The position numbers were made by a program, and so were the translations under genes. 64,000 nt of DNA. Origin: Sulfuritalea hydrogenivorans sk43H (lineage in GTDB: Bacteria; Pseudomonadota; Gammaproteobacteria; Burkholderiales; Rhodocyclaceae). Every line of letters begins with the position of its first letter. Position 1 is the first letter of the stretch. The stretch lies in the NCBI RefSeq assembly GCF_000828635.1, contig NZ_AP012547.1:2480001-2544000 (forward strand), given 5' to 3'. A model generated the notes under the pieces. That model was not told the DNA's origin. It saw only the letters and a program-made list of their open reading frames with translations, and ran no database searches. Below are positions 16,922 through 24,944 of this stretch, piece after piece.

Positions 16922-17560
16922 CTACTTCGTATCGTAACTGCGCAGCCCGGGCTTGGCAGCGACCGGAGGGGTTTCCGTTATTCTTGCCTTGGGATTGATG
17001 TCCAGCATGTAATAGTAGAGTCCCGCCAATGCGCAGGGCAGGACAATCGCGGCGAGCTTCAGGCCGGCCGGATTGGGTGCCGGTACAGGACCAAATCGGT
17101 TGGCCTCCTTTTTCCCCGGAATCAGGACAAGTACGATCGGAACCAAGGGGATAAGCGCCAGCAGCGACCACCACCCGCTGAGGTCGAGATCATGCAGTCG
17201 GCGGATGCTCATGACGAAGACGATAAGCGGAAACACCACGCTCTTGATCATGATGTAGCTGGTGGCAGAAACCAGTTTTCCCACCCCCGCCGGCAACAGG
17301 AACGCGACGATATAGATCAGTATCAGGAGCAATCCGCAGCCGGTCAGGGCGCCCAGGATGTAGGCGAAGTAGCGGACGCGGCCGACTCGGTCCGAGAGGG
17401 AAAAAAATTTGGGCGCGGCCGGTGCAGTGTCCGCAAGAGCGACGGGCGAGTGAGTTTCCAATTGCATGGCGACCGGTTGGACCGCGGAATCGCGCGTACG
17501 AGTCCGGAGCATTCTTGATGGATGAACTAATTCTACCCCTTCTGCTTCTTCGGCTATCAT
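16922..17560 (-). CDS. DUF805 family inner-membrane protein
   Basis: 212 residues. The DUF805 hallmarks are visible: FFSLSDRVGRVRYFAYI (about 51-67), several membrane helices (about 65-90, 100-120, 135-155, 170-190) and IRRLHDLDLSGWWSLLALIPL with the RRLHD and GWW motifs. The family function is unknown. The start at 17560 has a GAGAGA ribosome site; Met17 or Met32 are alternatives that remove a poorly structured N-terminal extension. It converges with tpsA, leaving only 36 bp between the two stops and no clear terminator, and is divergent from the cNBD gene. Confidence 0.85.
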   Translation of the reverse strand: MIAEEAEGVELVHPSRMLRTRTRDSAVQPVAMQLETHSPVALADTAPAAPKFFSLSDRVGRVRYFAYILGALTGCGLLLILIYIVAFLLPAGVGKLVSATSYIMIKSVVFPLIVFVMSIRRLHDLDLSGWWSLLALIPLVPIVLVLIPGKKEANRFGPVPAPNPAGLKLAAIVLPCALAGLYYYMLDINPKARITETPPVAAKPGLRSYDTK

Positions 17561-17597
17561 GCTCTCTCTTCATGGTCAAGCCCGAGTCAGCCCACGC

Positions 17598-18062
17598 ATG
17601 AATCAAGATCTCACAGACGAATTTCAGCGCCGGTTTCCCGACGTAAGTTCAGAGCTGGGACCTGAAAATCTTGCACGCCTCCTCGACGCCTGCACGGTGG
17701 TGAATCTGCCGCCGCGACGCAAGCTGTTCCGCGACCGGATGCCGGTGGATTCGCTCTATCTGGTGCTTGAAGGCGAAATGCTGGCTTCGGTGGAAGATGG
17801 CGCCAAGATCCTTGAAGTGGGTCACGTCAAACCGGGCGACTGGCTGGGCGAGGTGGCCGTGCTCAGTGGCGAAATGCTGGCGAGTTCGACGGTATCCACG
17901 GTAACCCGCTGCCGCGCCCTCAAGATGCACGCGCGCGACTTCGAAAACCTTGTCATTCATGACGAGGACATCTCCCACGTGCTGCTCGGACAACTGGTCA
18001 TGCTGCTCGCCGAACGCCTGCGCGAATCGAACGCCACCGCCGCGAAAATGACTTCGCCATGA
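17598..18062 (+). CDS. Stand-alone cyclic-nucleotide-binding-fold protein (first of a pair)
   Basis: 154 residues from ATG 17598; an ATG at 17559 would add 13 residues. The whole protein is one cNBD beta-roll (about 20-130): LFRDRMPVDSLYLVLEGEM, GDWLGEVAVLSGE, then a C-terminal helix. There is no helix-turn-helix, enzyme or membrane segment. In the phosphate-binding cassette GEVAVL is present, but the Arg that contacts the cyclic phosphate appears absent (the segment reads SGEMLASSTVST). It may therefore be a protein-interaction module rather than a cAMP sensor. Its stop overlaps the start of the second cNBD gene (ATGA). Confidence 0.82.
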   Translation: MNQDLTDEFQRRFPDVSSELGPENLARLLDACTVVNLPPRRKLFRDRMPVDSLYLVLEGEMLASVEDGAKILEVGHVKPGDWLGEVAVLSGEMLASSTVSTVTRCRALKMHARDFENLVIHDEDISHVLLGQLVMLLAERLRESNATAAKMTSP

Positions 18063-18553
18063 ATGACCTGCGCACGTTTCTTCACGGCCTTCCCGCCTTC
18101 GAACGATTCAATGAAAGGCAACTCGACAACCTGCTCGCCCAGTTGCGGCTGAAGGATTTCGAGCCGGGCCACCGCATTGTCGTTCAGGACAGCCAGGGGC
18201 CGGCGCTGTACATCATTGTTTCGGGAACCGTCGAAGTCACTCGCCACGAAACCATTGGCGGTGAAGAGCAGGAAGCCTACGATGCCCGCGACGGCGAGGT
18301 GATCGGACTTCTCTCGCTGGTGAGCAACATGCCCTCGCCCGAAACATGCACGGCCAAGACCAAGGTGGTTGCTGCCGAGCTGACTCCGGAGCGATACCAC
18401 GCCCTGTACCTGCTGGCACCGGCCGTCGGGCACCAGTTGCAGTACATGGTCGCAGTGCAGCTGGCTCGCGACCTGCAGCAAAAGAACAAGGCCTTGCGCA
18501 AGGGGCTCGCGCAACTGAAGCCCGCTTCGCTGCTGGAACGCCTGTTCGGCTGA
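18059..18553 (+). CDS. Stand-alone cyclic-nucleotide-binding-fold protein (second of a pair)
   Basis: 164 residues. A cNBD fold covers about 10-125 (LHGLPAFERFNERQLDNLL, then GHRIVVQDSQGPALYIIVSGTVEV), followed by a helical, Lys-rich tail (QQKNKALRKGLAQLKPASLLERLFG, in parts). The phosphate-binding cassette is degenerate: GLLSLVSNMPSPET lacks both the Glu and the Arg. It starts in the stop of the first cNBD gene and ends five bases before the GTG start of the transglycosylase, so the three genes form a cassette. The partner and ligand are unknown. Confidence 0.82.
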   Translation: MNDLRTFLHGLPAFERFNERQLDNLLAQLRLKDFEPGHRIVVQDSQGPALYIIVSGTVEVTRHETIGGEEQEAYDARDGEVIGLLSLVSNMPSPETCTAKTKVVAAELTPERYHALYLLAPAVGHQLQYMVAVQLARDLQQKNKALRKGLAQLKPASLLERLFG

Positions 18554-18558
18554 CACCC

Positions 18559-19110
18559 GTGCTGCCCGGACTGGAGCAACTGATTGTCCAGTGCGCCCCA
18601 CAGGTGGCCCCCGTCACCATGATGGCCATTGTCAAGGTTGAATCCGGCGGCAATCCGCTGGCACTCAACGTCAACGGCTCACGCCGGCTGGCCCGCCAGC
18701 CGCGCTCGGAAGCGGAAGCCCTGGCCTGGTCCGAATGGCTGGTCAGTCGCGGCTATTCGATCGATATGGGCTTGGCCCAGGTTAATTCGGCGAATCTGGC
18801 CAGGCTCCGCACAAACATCCGCGCCATGTTTGATCCCTGCGCAAATCTGGCTGCCGGGGCAAGCATCCTGAGCAGCGAGTATGCCAATGCAAGCCGCCGC
18901 ATGGGCACGGGACAGGATGCGCTGCGGGCAGCGCTTTCTGCATACAACACCGGCAACCATCGCGCTGGAATCGCCAACGGCTATGTCGCCAGGGTCAGCG
19001 CCGCCGCCCGCCCTGGCAGGCGTAGCACGATTGCGCCGCCTTTGAGGATGGCCGCCATTGCCGAGGGCGAAACGACCGCATCACCACGAGTCTTCTGGGC
19101 CAAGCGCTAG
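18559..19110 (+). CDS. VirB1-like lytic transglycosylase (SLT fold)
   Basis: 183 residues from GTG 18559, the start compatible with the upstream stop at 18553. The SLT domain has catalytic Glu28 in VKVESGGNP, the following GLAQVNSANLARL and YNTGN motifs, and a C-A-P-Q start (QLIVQCAPQVAPVTMMAIV) typical of VirB1/IagB-type specialised transglycosylases that open peptidoglycan for secretion machines. No signal peptide is visible; export by another route or a mis-set start are both possible. No type IV secretion genes are nearby. The neighbouring Tad system would also need a local cell-wall opening, so a link is worth testing (inference). Confidence 0.82.
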   Translation: MLPGLEQLIVQCAPQVAPVTMMAIVKVESGGNPLALNVNGSRRLARQPRSEAEALAWSEWLVSRGYSIDMGLAQVNSANLARLRTNIRAMFDPCANLAAGASILSSEYANASRRMGTGQDALRAALSAYNTGNHRAGIANGYVARVSAAARPGRRSTIAPPLRMAAIAEGETTASPRVFWAKR

Positions 19111-19141
19111 CAGGCTGCCGGCCGCAGTCCGGCGACAGATT

Positions 19142-19645
19142 TCATTTGAGCGTCCACTCGCCGCCGCACTTGCGACACTCAACATGCAACCACAGGCCGC
19201 CGCCATGATTCTCAAGCGAAGGATCGCCACCATCCGGCAACGGGGCCGGTCCGGAAGAAAGCACCTTGAACTTGCCATAGGCTTCGCATTTGGGGCATAC
19301 GGCCTGTTCGCCGAGGCGTTCGGCAATCTCCAGCAGCAGGTGATAGCGCTTCCAGCTGTACCAGGTGACTGCCAGACCGCCCAGCGCCAGCAGCGCTCCT
19401 GAACTGCGCGACCCGGCACCGCCGCCGGCGACTTCGATTCCGCTGACGAGAACGATGAGTCCCAGAAACCAGCTGACCAGCCATGCATGACAATCGATCA
19501 GCTGCCGTTCATACCAGCGCCGAAAGCCGTCTGTCCGAATGCGATCGAGCGACGCCACGGCGCCTCCTGTGATTCCCGTGCCCACAGCATAGGCTGTCGC
19601 CATGACGCTCGCAACCGCAATGGAAAAATGGCTATTCGGCCCCAC
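19142..19645 (-). CDS. Membrane protein with C-terminal zinc ribbon, unknown function
   Basis: 167 residues; Met16 (19600) is an alternative start. Membrane helices at about 8-30, 53-72 and 82-98 are followed by a cytoplasmic zinc-ribbon-like tail with CPKC at about 117-120 and CRKC near 158-161, separated by about 38 residues. A HECR-like spacing such as this can bind one metal ion. I do not recognise a named family. It lies convergent with the transglycosylase gene, with 31 bp between, and divergent from the Bax-inhibitor homologue. Confidence 0.65.
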   Translation of the reverse strand: MGPNSHFSIAVASVMATAYAVGTGITGGAVASLDRIRTDGFRRWYERQLIDCHAWLVSWFLGLIVLVSGIEVAGGGAGSRSSGALLALGGLAVTWYSWKRYHLLLEIAERLGEQAVCPKCEAYGKFKVLSSGPAPLPDGGDPSLENHGGGLWLHVECRKCGGEWTLK

Positions 19646-19688
19646 CCGCGCACTGTGGTGGGCACCTCTGTCCGCAATATTTCGCAGC

Positions 19689-19694
19689 TATAAT
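19689..19694 (+). promoter_or_regulatory. Possible -10 box (TATAAT) upstream of the BI-1 family gene
   Basis: A consensus TATAAT lies about 95 bases before the ATG at 19790. No good -35 hexamer is seen at 16-18 bp, so this is tentative. Confidence 0.4.
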
Positions 19695-19789
19695 CCGCCG
19701 AGCATTTGCCTGCCTGAAACAGTCAGGAACTCAATGACCCAATGGCTGTCGAATGCATCGGACTCATCTCACAGGAGGGCTTCAAAACC

Positions 19790-20482
19790 ATGGAAAACGT
19801 CCATACGTATTCACAAACTGGAGCGCTGGATATTGCCCAAAAGCAGAATCGCGTTCTGCGCAATACCTATGCCTTGCTCGCGCTGTCGATGGCGCCCACC
19901 GTTGCCGGTGCGCTGATCGGCGTGCAGTTGAAGTTTTCCTTTTTCGCCGGTAGCCCGTTCATCGCCTTCATGCTGTTCCTCGGCGTAGCCTGGGGCTTCA
20001 TGTGGGGCATCGAGCGCACCAAGAACAGCGGCATGGGCGTGGCCCTGCTGCTCGGTTTCACCTTTTTCATGGGCCTGATGCTCTCACGCATCCTGCAAGT
20101 TGCGCTCGGATTCTCCAACGGCGGCACGCTGATCGCCATGGCCGCCGGCGGGACCGGAGCAATTTTCGTGTCCCTCGCCGGCGTTGCCTCGACCACCAAG
20201 CGGGATTTCTCCAATCTCGGCAAGTTTCTGTTTGCCGGCGTGATCCTGTTGCTGGTGGCGATGGTCGCCAACATCTTCTTCCAGATCCCGGCATTGGCAT
20301 TGGCGATATCGGCCATTGCAGTGGTGATCTTCTCCGCCTACATCCTCTATGACATCAACCGGATCGTGCAGGGCGGCGAAGACAACTACATCACGGCAAC
20401 CCTGGCCGTGTATCTGGATGTCTATAACGTTTTTGTCAGCCTGCTGCATCTGCTGATGGCCCTCACCGGCGACCGCGACTGA
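19790..20482 (+). CDS. Bax inhibitor-1 / YccA family membrane protein
   Basis: 230 residues from ATG 19790, preceded by AGGAGG 12 bases upstream; an in-frame ATG at 19742 lies before that ribosome site. Seven membrane helices fill about 30-225, and the protein ends with the conserved sequence of the family (SAYILYDINRIVQGGEDNYITAT, in parts; YLDVYNVFVSLLHLLMALTGDRD, in parts). The two Asp residues in the sixth and seventh helices form the pH-sensing pair of the bacterial BI-1 channel family. YccA-type members interact with FtsH in E. coli. A bidirectional terminator follows. Confidence 0.92.
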   Translation: MENVHTYSQTGALDIAQKQNRVLRNTYALLALSMAPTVAGALIGVQLKFSFFAGSPFIAFMLFLGVAWGFMWGIERTKNSGMGVALLLGFTFFMGLMLSRILQVALGFSNGGTLIAMAAGGTGAIFVSLAGVASTTKRDFSNLGKFLFAGVILLLVAMVANIFFQIPALALAISAIAVVIFSAYILYDINRIVQGGEDNYITATLAVYLDVYNVFVSLLHLLMALTGDRD

Positions 20483-20527
20483 ACAAGCCTGAATCAAAGT
20501 CGGCGCCGGCGACACGGCGGCCGAATG

Positions 20528-20555
20528 AAAAACGGCGACAGATGTCGCCGTTTTT
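20528..20555. terminator. Bidirectional rho-independent terminator between the BI-1 gene and rlmD
   Basis: AAAAACGGCGACA and TGTCGCCGTTTTT form a perfect 13-bp stem with a 2-base loop. T runs on both strands make it work for the two convergent genes. Confidence 0.9.
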
Positions 20556-20582
20556 CATGTGCCCAGCCGGATCAATGATCGC

Positions 20583-21899
20583 TCATTTTTCGAACAGGGC
20601 GATCGATTCGAGGTGGGAGGTATGCGGGAACATGTTGGCAATACCGGCGCCGCACAGACGATAAGCCTTCTCATGCACCAGCACTGCCGCATCGCGCGCG
20701 AGCGTTGCCGGGCTGCATGACACATAGACGATGCGGCGCGGGCCACCTTCGGCAGGCAGCGCCTTGATCAGTGCGATTGCTCCCTCGCGTGGCGGATCGA
20801 TCAGCAGTTTGTCCAGGGGGCCAAGTGCGGCAAAGCTTTCCTCGGTCGCTTCGAACAGATTGGCAACGGCAAAGTCGCAACTCGCGGCCAGACCGTTGTG
20901 CAGGGCGTTTGCCCTGGCGCGATTGACAAGAGCAGCACTTCCCTCGACGCCGAGAACGCGCGCGCCCAGACGGGCAATGGGCAGGGTGAAATTTCCCAGA
21001 CCGCAAAACAAGTCGGCAATCCGCTCGCCCGCCCGCGGTTTCAACAGAGCCATGGCGCGCCTCACCAGCATGCTATTGACGCCATGATTGACCTGCGTGA
21101 ACTCGGTCGGATGAAACAGCAGCTCAAGGCCGAAATCCGGCAACTCGTAACTCAACAGCCGCGCATCCGCCGGATGAAACAGGGTGACCGTCTCCGGCCC
21201 CTTGGCCTGCAGGTACCAGATGATTCCCTGTGTCTCGGCAAACGCACGCAGGCGATCCAGGTCGTCAGGCGCAAGCGGCTCCAGGTGGCGCAGCAACAAA
21301 ACAGTCCGCGCGCCGCCCACTGCGACCTCGATCTGCGGCATCCGATCGGGCTGCGACATGCCCTCGACCAGGGTCTTGAGCGCCGGTATCAGCGACGAAA
21401 CATGCGGTGGCAACACTGCACAGGAATCCATCACCGCAACGTAGCTGCTGTGCTTCTCGCGGAAGCCGATCAGCGCCCCACCTTTGCTCGCCACATAGCG
21501 CACCGAAAGACGGGCACGCAGTCGATAGCCCCAGCCGGTGCCGGCGATGGGAGGAAATAGCTGTTCCGGCTTGAGGCGGGCGATATGCCACAGGGCATCC
21601 TCCAGCACGCGCTGCTTCGCGGCAGTCTGGCCGGCAAGGTTGAGATGCTGCATCGAACAGCCGCCGCAGATTCCGAAATGCGGGCACAGCGGCGCGACTC
21701 GCTGACTCGATGACCGCAATACGCGCACGGCTTCGGCTTTTTCGTAGCTCGGCTTGCGGCGATAGCTGGCGTATTCAACCAGTTCGCCCGGCAGGGCGCC
21801 TTCGATGAAAATCGCCTTGCCGTCGACATGCGCAACGCCGCGTCCTTCATGGTCCAGGGATTCGATGGTTGCTGACGGCATGGCGAATGGGATGGGCAA
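20583..21899 (-). CDS. rlmD: 23S rRNA (uracil-1939-C5)-methyltransferase RlmD
   Basis: 438 residues. An N-terminal TRAM domain (about 6-62; [19 protein letters not shown]) is followed by the Fe-S cluster cysteines [10 protein letters not shown] (about 72-81) plus a downstream Cys (DSCAVL). The Rossmann methyltransferase domain shows [14 protein letters not shown] (about 295-308), DPPREG, and the catalytic Cys in [11 protein letters not shown] (about 388-398). It methylates U1939 of 23S rRNA with SAM. The order matches E. coli RlmD (RumA). Met7 (21881) is an alternative start. It converges with the BI-1 gene and is divergent from the DUF7931 gene. Confidence 0.95.
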   Translation of the reverse strand: MPIPFAMPSATIESLDHEGRGVAHVDGKAIFIEGALPGELVEYASYRRKPSYEKAEAVRVLRSSSQRVAPLCPHFGICGGCSMQHLNLAGQTAAKQRVLEDALWHIARLKPEQLFPPIAGTGWGYRLRARLSVRYVASKGGALIGFREKHSSYVAVMDSCAVLPPHVSSLIPALKTLVEGMSQPDRMPQIEVAVGGARTVLLLRHLEPLAPDDLDRLRAFAETQGIIWYLQAKGPETVTLFHPADARLLSYELPDFGLELLFHPTEFTQVNHGVNSMLVRRAMALLKPRAGERIADLFCGLGNFTLPIARLGARVLGVEGSAALVNRARANALHNGLAASCDFAVANLFEATEESFAALGPLDKLLIDPPREGAIALIKALPAEGGPRRIVYVSCSPATLARDAAVLVHEKAYRLCGAGIANMFPHTSHLESIALFEK

Positions 21900-21914
21900 T
21901 TCTGGAAAAGGGGG

Positions 21915-21926
21915 CGATTATAATCG
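21915..21926. promoter_or_regulatory. Symmetric -10 element shared by divergent rlmD and DUF7931 genes
   Basis: CGATTATAATCG is a perfect 12-bp palindrome in the 64-bp divergent region. It places TATAAT on the + strand at 21919-21924 and on the - strand at 21917-21922. It could serve RNA polymerase in both directions; -35 hexamers are weak on either side. Confidence 0.55.
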
Positions 21927-21963
21927 GCGCCTGAAATCCAGTCGCTATTGCCCATGCTCAACG

Positions 21964-22446
21964 ATGAGTTCCGCCTACACACTGCTTACCAGTGAAGCCG
22001 AGTATCGACAGGCCTGCGACAGGGTACTCGGCAGAGCCGAGCGCGAGATTCTGATCTTTGATCGCGATCTTGGCGCGCTGCGACTCGAAGACAAAGCGCG
22101 CCTTGAAAAGCTGGCCGGCTTTCTGCAAGCGGATGCTTTGCGCAAAATCCGCGTCGTGCTGCATGACCCCGGTCCCGTGGAACGCAATGCGCCGCGCCTG
22201 ATGCAACTGATTGCCCGCTTTTCGCATCTGATCGAGGTGCGGCAAAGCCCGGATAACCTGCGCCATCTCGCGGATACCCACTTGCTGGCCGACCAGGTTC
22301 ACGGTGTGCGCCGTTTCCATGTCGACCAACCGCGCAGCGCGCTGATTCTCGACGACCAGGCTTACCTTGACCCCTGGCGGCAGCGCTTCGAAGAGCTGTG
22401 GGAACTGTCCCACTCCTGCTTGAGGTTCAATATCACGGGATTGTGA
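21964..22446 (+). CDS. DUF7931 (PLD-like fold) conserved hypothetical protein
   Basis: 160 residues from ATG 21964. The sequence has the layout of a small betaproteobacterial family: an N-terminal RAEREILIFDRDLGAL, the VVLHDPGPVERNAPRLMQLI segment, then a RRFHVDQPRSALILDD segment and WRQRFEELWELS near the C-terminus. It looks like one half of a phospholipase-D-type fold without a clear HKD motif, so activity is doubtful. The function is unknown. It is transcribed divergently from rlmD through the shared promoter region. Confidence 0.75.
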   Translation: MSSAYTLLTSEAEYRQACDRVLGRAEREILIFDRDLGALRLEDKARLEKLAGFLQADALRKIRVVLHDPGPVERNAPRLMQLIARFSHLIEVRQSPDNLRHLADTHLLADQVHGVRRFHVDQPRSALILDDQAYLDPWRQRFEELWELSHSCLRFNITGL

Positions 22447-22515
22447 AACAGGAGCCCTGGAACTTTCAGGCTGAAGTCACGCACCACAGTTTATATTTGG
22501 CATGATAAAATTCCC

Positions 22516-22547
22516 GGTTGATCGAAATGGAATCGTTCCGATCAACC
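22516..22547. repeat. 9-bp inverted repeat upstream of the Ala/Pro-rich lipoprotein gene
   Basis: GGTTGATCG and CGATCAACC are separated by 14 bases, ending about 40 bases before the ATG. This could be an operator or a 5'-UTR hairpin. Confidence 0.5.
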
Positions 22548-22587
22548 AATTGGCCATGTAACTCCATAACGTTAAGGATCTCCTCAA

Positions 22588-22911
22588 ATGAAGCAATCTC
22601 TCCTCGTAGCCGCCCTCCTCGCCCTGGCTGTGTCCGCTTGTGGCAAAACCGAAGCCCCGAAGCCCGCTGAAGCTCCGAAGGTAGAAGCTCCGAAGCCCGC
22701 CGAAGCCCCGAAGCCCGCTGAAGCTCCGAAGGCTGACGCTGCTGCCCCGGCTGCCGCTCCCGCTGCTGGCGCCGCTCCGGCTGCTGGCGCTGCTCCCGCT
22801 GCCGCTCCGGCCGCTGCTCCCGCTGCTGCTGCGCCTGCCGCCGCCGCTCCGGCTGCCGCTCCGGCTGCCGCTCCCGCTGCTGCTCCGGCCGCTGCTCCGG
22901 CGAAGAAGTAA
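22588..22911 (+). CDS. Small Ala/Pro/Lys-rich lipoprotein
   Basis: 107 residues. A signal peptide ends in the lipobox VSAC (Cys18). The mature protein is entirely low complexity: first repeats of EAPKPA/EAPKVE (about 21-49), then PAAAPAAGA-type repeats to the terminal AKK. No globular domain is expected. Such tails resemble flexible periplasmic spacers that reach into peptidoglycan. AAGGA lies 9 bases before the ATG, and a strong terminator follows the stop, so it is a monocistronic, probably real and well-expressed gene. Confidence 0.8.
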   Translation: MKQSLLVAALLALAVSACGKTEAPKPAEAPKVEAPKPAEAPKPAEAPKADAAAPAAAPAAGAAPAAGAAPAAAPAAAPAAAAPAAAAPAAAPAAAPAAAPAAAPAKK

Positions 22912-22935
22912 TTCTTCACCTGCCTTCGGGCAAGA

Positions 22936-22964
22936 AAAAGCCAGCCTTCGGGCTGGCTTTTTTG
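22936..22964 (+). terminator. Rho-independent terminator of the lipoprotein gene
   Basis: AAAAGCCAGCC-TTCG-GGCTGGCTTTTTT: a stable stem capped by a TTCG tetraloop and followed by a T run, 24 bases after the stop. Confidence 0.93.
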
Positions 22965-22981
22965 TTTTCGGATGGCCCGGC

Positions 22982-23743
22982 TCAGAGATCGCGCCAGGCG
23001 AAACCATCGTCCTGGGTTGCGATGCCGACCCAATCCTGGGCGCAATCCAGCACCGCGGACAATGCGGCCTGCGCAAGCGCAGGACTGTTGTTTTCCTCCG
23101 AAAGATGTGCAGCCACCACGTGACGCAGGCCTGAGTGCCTTATCCGGGACAGCAGCAATGCCGCCGCCGCATTGTCCAGATGCCCCCAAAGACCACCAAT
23201 CCTGCGCTTCAGGGCCTGCGGATAACTTCCTTGCGCCAGCATTTTCACATCGTGATTGCACTCCAGTACGAGCGCATCGCAGGCATCGAGCATGTCCACC
23301 ATGTGCCGTGTAACGTGACCGGCGTCGGTCACCACTCCAAGTGTTCTTGCACCATCACCAAGGACAAACTGCACTGGTTCACGAGCATCGTGAGGAACCG
23401 GAAAAGGACGCACGCAAATATCGCCGACCGAGAACGGCTCATGGCTGTCGATGATCGTGATCCGCGTGTCGGTACCGTCATCACGGCACGCGGCCAGGGT
23501 CCCATGTGTGAGCAGGACGGCCCAATCGAAACGCCGCGCACATGCAAAAACCCCTCCAATGTGATCGGAGTGCTCATGCGTCACCAGCACGGCATCGATG
23601 TCGGCGGCTGCCAGACCCAGTCGCTCCAGCCGGCGCACCATCTCGCGCGTGCCAAAGCCGGCATCGATCAACAAACGGGTACTGCCAGCCTCGACCAGCA
23701 GGGCATTGCCCCGGCTGCCGCTGCCGAGCGAAGCGAAGCGCAC
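22982..23743 (-). CDS. MBL-fold metallo-hydrolase, YycJ/WalJ-like
   Basis: 253 residues. The metallo-beta-lactamase fold is complete: FASLGSGSRGNALLVEAG at the start, THEHSDHIGG (about 56-65) with the metal-binding H-x-H-x-D-H, LLIDAGFG, VVTDAGHVT, LECNHD and the distal VAAHLSEENNSP. This matches the YycJ group of exonuclease-like or phosphodiesterase hydrolases. The substrate is not known. It lies 22 bases after bamC on the same strand, forming the end of a dapA-bamC-MBL operon. Confidence 0.88.
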   Translation of the reverse strand: MRFASLGSGSRGNALLVEAGSTRLLIDAGFGTREMVRRLERLGLAAADIDAVLVTHEHSDHIGGVFACARRFDWAVLLTHGTLAACRDDGTDTRITIIDSHEPFSVGDICVRPFPVPHDAREPVQFVLGDGARTLGVVTDAGHVTRHMVDMLDACDALVLECNHDVKMLAQGSYPQALKRRIGGLWGHLDNAAAALLLSRIRHSGLRHVVAAHLSEENNSPALAQAALSAVLDCAQDWVGIATQDDGFAWRDL

Positions 23744-23765
23744 TTGGGCTTGCCTGCTTCCCCGC

Positions 23766-24926
23766 TTACTTCAGTTGCTCGTGCAGCAGGCCCAGAATGC
23801 GCCTGGAGGTATCCGATCGATCCACGCCACCTTCGCGCGTCAAGACCTGGACAGTGGTCGACTCGCCAGCAGTCTTGACGTGAATGCGGTACTGGGCCTG
23901 GCTGGGCTTGTCACCGGCACCGCCTTTCCAGAACATCAACTTGGAAAGAATTCCTTTGTCATCGTCTTTTTTCTTGCCGTCGATATCGGGATCGACATAG
24001 CGCACGAAATACAATCCCTGCGTGCGGTCACGATCTTCCACGGTGAAGCCGACGCGATCCAGCGCCAGTCCGACGCGCCGCCAGGCCCGGTCAAAGGCTT
24101 CTTCAAGCAGCAAAGCACCCGCGCCGTCTGTCGATCGCGAGAGCTTGGCACGTTCCTGCCGCTGCTCGGCCGCCACCATGGTTTTGGCACGCGACTCCTC
24201 GACACCCAGGCGCACCATCAGGCGCCGCAGCATCTCGGCTTCCAGTTCCGGATCCGCCGGACGCGGCTGCCACTTGGTGTCGCTCTTGCCTTCGTTGACG
24301 AATATCTCGTACATGCCGCGATGGCTGATGTAAATCTCCACCGTACCCGGTTCGGCGCCTTTTTCCAGACGGGTACGGAACTTGTCGCGTTCCGCCGTCG
24401 AGTAGAGGCTGTCGAAAACCTTGCCGATGGTGCCGCGAATGATGTCCTGCGGCAGTTTGGCGCGGTTCTCGGCCCAGTCGGTTTCCATGATCCCGGCTTC
24501 GGGCACTTCCACGTTCACCAAAAATCCCAATTCCTGCCAGAACTCCTTTACGCCGGGCCAGAGCTTTTCAGGTGAACCGCCGACCACCAGCCAGCGTTGC
24601 GTGCCGGAACGCTCGATTCGCATCTTGTCGATCTGGGGAAGCAGATCCTGCGCCGTCGTGGTGCGCGCCTGCCCGGCCCGCTCGCTGGAGTAGGCCGAAT
24701 AGGTGGCCGAGCCCTTGCTGGTGGCAACGTCCGGTACCGCATAGCGCTCATCGCGGCTCTGCTGCGTCAGATCGGGGGGGATTTCCAGCGGCGGAAGTTT
24801 CCCGGCAGACTTGTACTCGATCTTTTTGGATTCCGGAAGGATGTTGCCGCCGCAACCGGCCAGCAAACCGATCAGAAGCGCAGCAAGGGTTCGGGACAGC
24901 AGTGAAAATGAGCGATTCAGATTCAT
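23766..24926 (-). CDS. bamC: Outer-membrane protein assembly factor BamC
   Basis: 386 residues. The signal peptide has lipobox LLAGC (Cys about 25). The unstructured N-terminal segment (KKIEYKSAGKLPPLEIPPDL) is the part of BamC that binds BamD, and two helix-grip domains follow (about 95-215 and 255-385). BamC is a lipoprotein of the BAM complex that inserts beta-barrel proteins into the outer membrane. The position right after dapA is the same as in E. coli (dapA-nlpB). The gene starts 18 bases after the dapA stop. Confidence 0.93.
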   Translation of the reverse strand: MNLNRSFSLLSRTLAALLIGLLAGCGGNILPESKKIEYKSAGKLPPLEIPPDLTQQSRDERYAVPDVATSKGSATYSAYSSERAGQARTTTAQDLLPQIDKMRIERSGTQRWLVVGGSPEKLWPGVKEFWQELGFLVNVEVPEAGIMETDWAENRAKLPQDIIRGTIGKVFDSLYSTAERDKFRTRLEKGAEPGTVEIYISHRGMYEIFVNEGKSDTKWQPRPADPELEAEMLRRLMVRLGVEESRAKTMVAAEQRQERAKLSRSTDGAGALLLEEAFDRAWRRVGLALDRVGFTVEDRDRTQGLYFVRYVDPDIDGKKKDDDKGILSKLMFWKGGAGDKPSQAQYRIHVKTAGESTTVQVLTREGGVDRSDTSRRILGLLHEQLK

Positions 24927-24944
24927 TGAGTATCGGGTTCCTGA

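Noticed and set aside
16892-17518. 208-residue + strand ORF opposite the DUF805 gene
   Set aside because: The - strand frame has DUF805 motifs and membrane helices. The + frame has neither.
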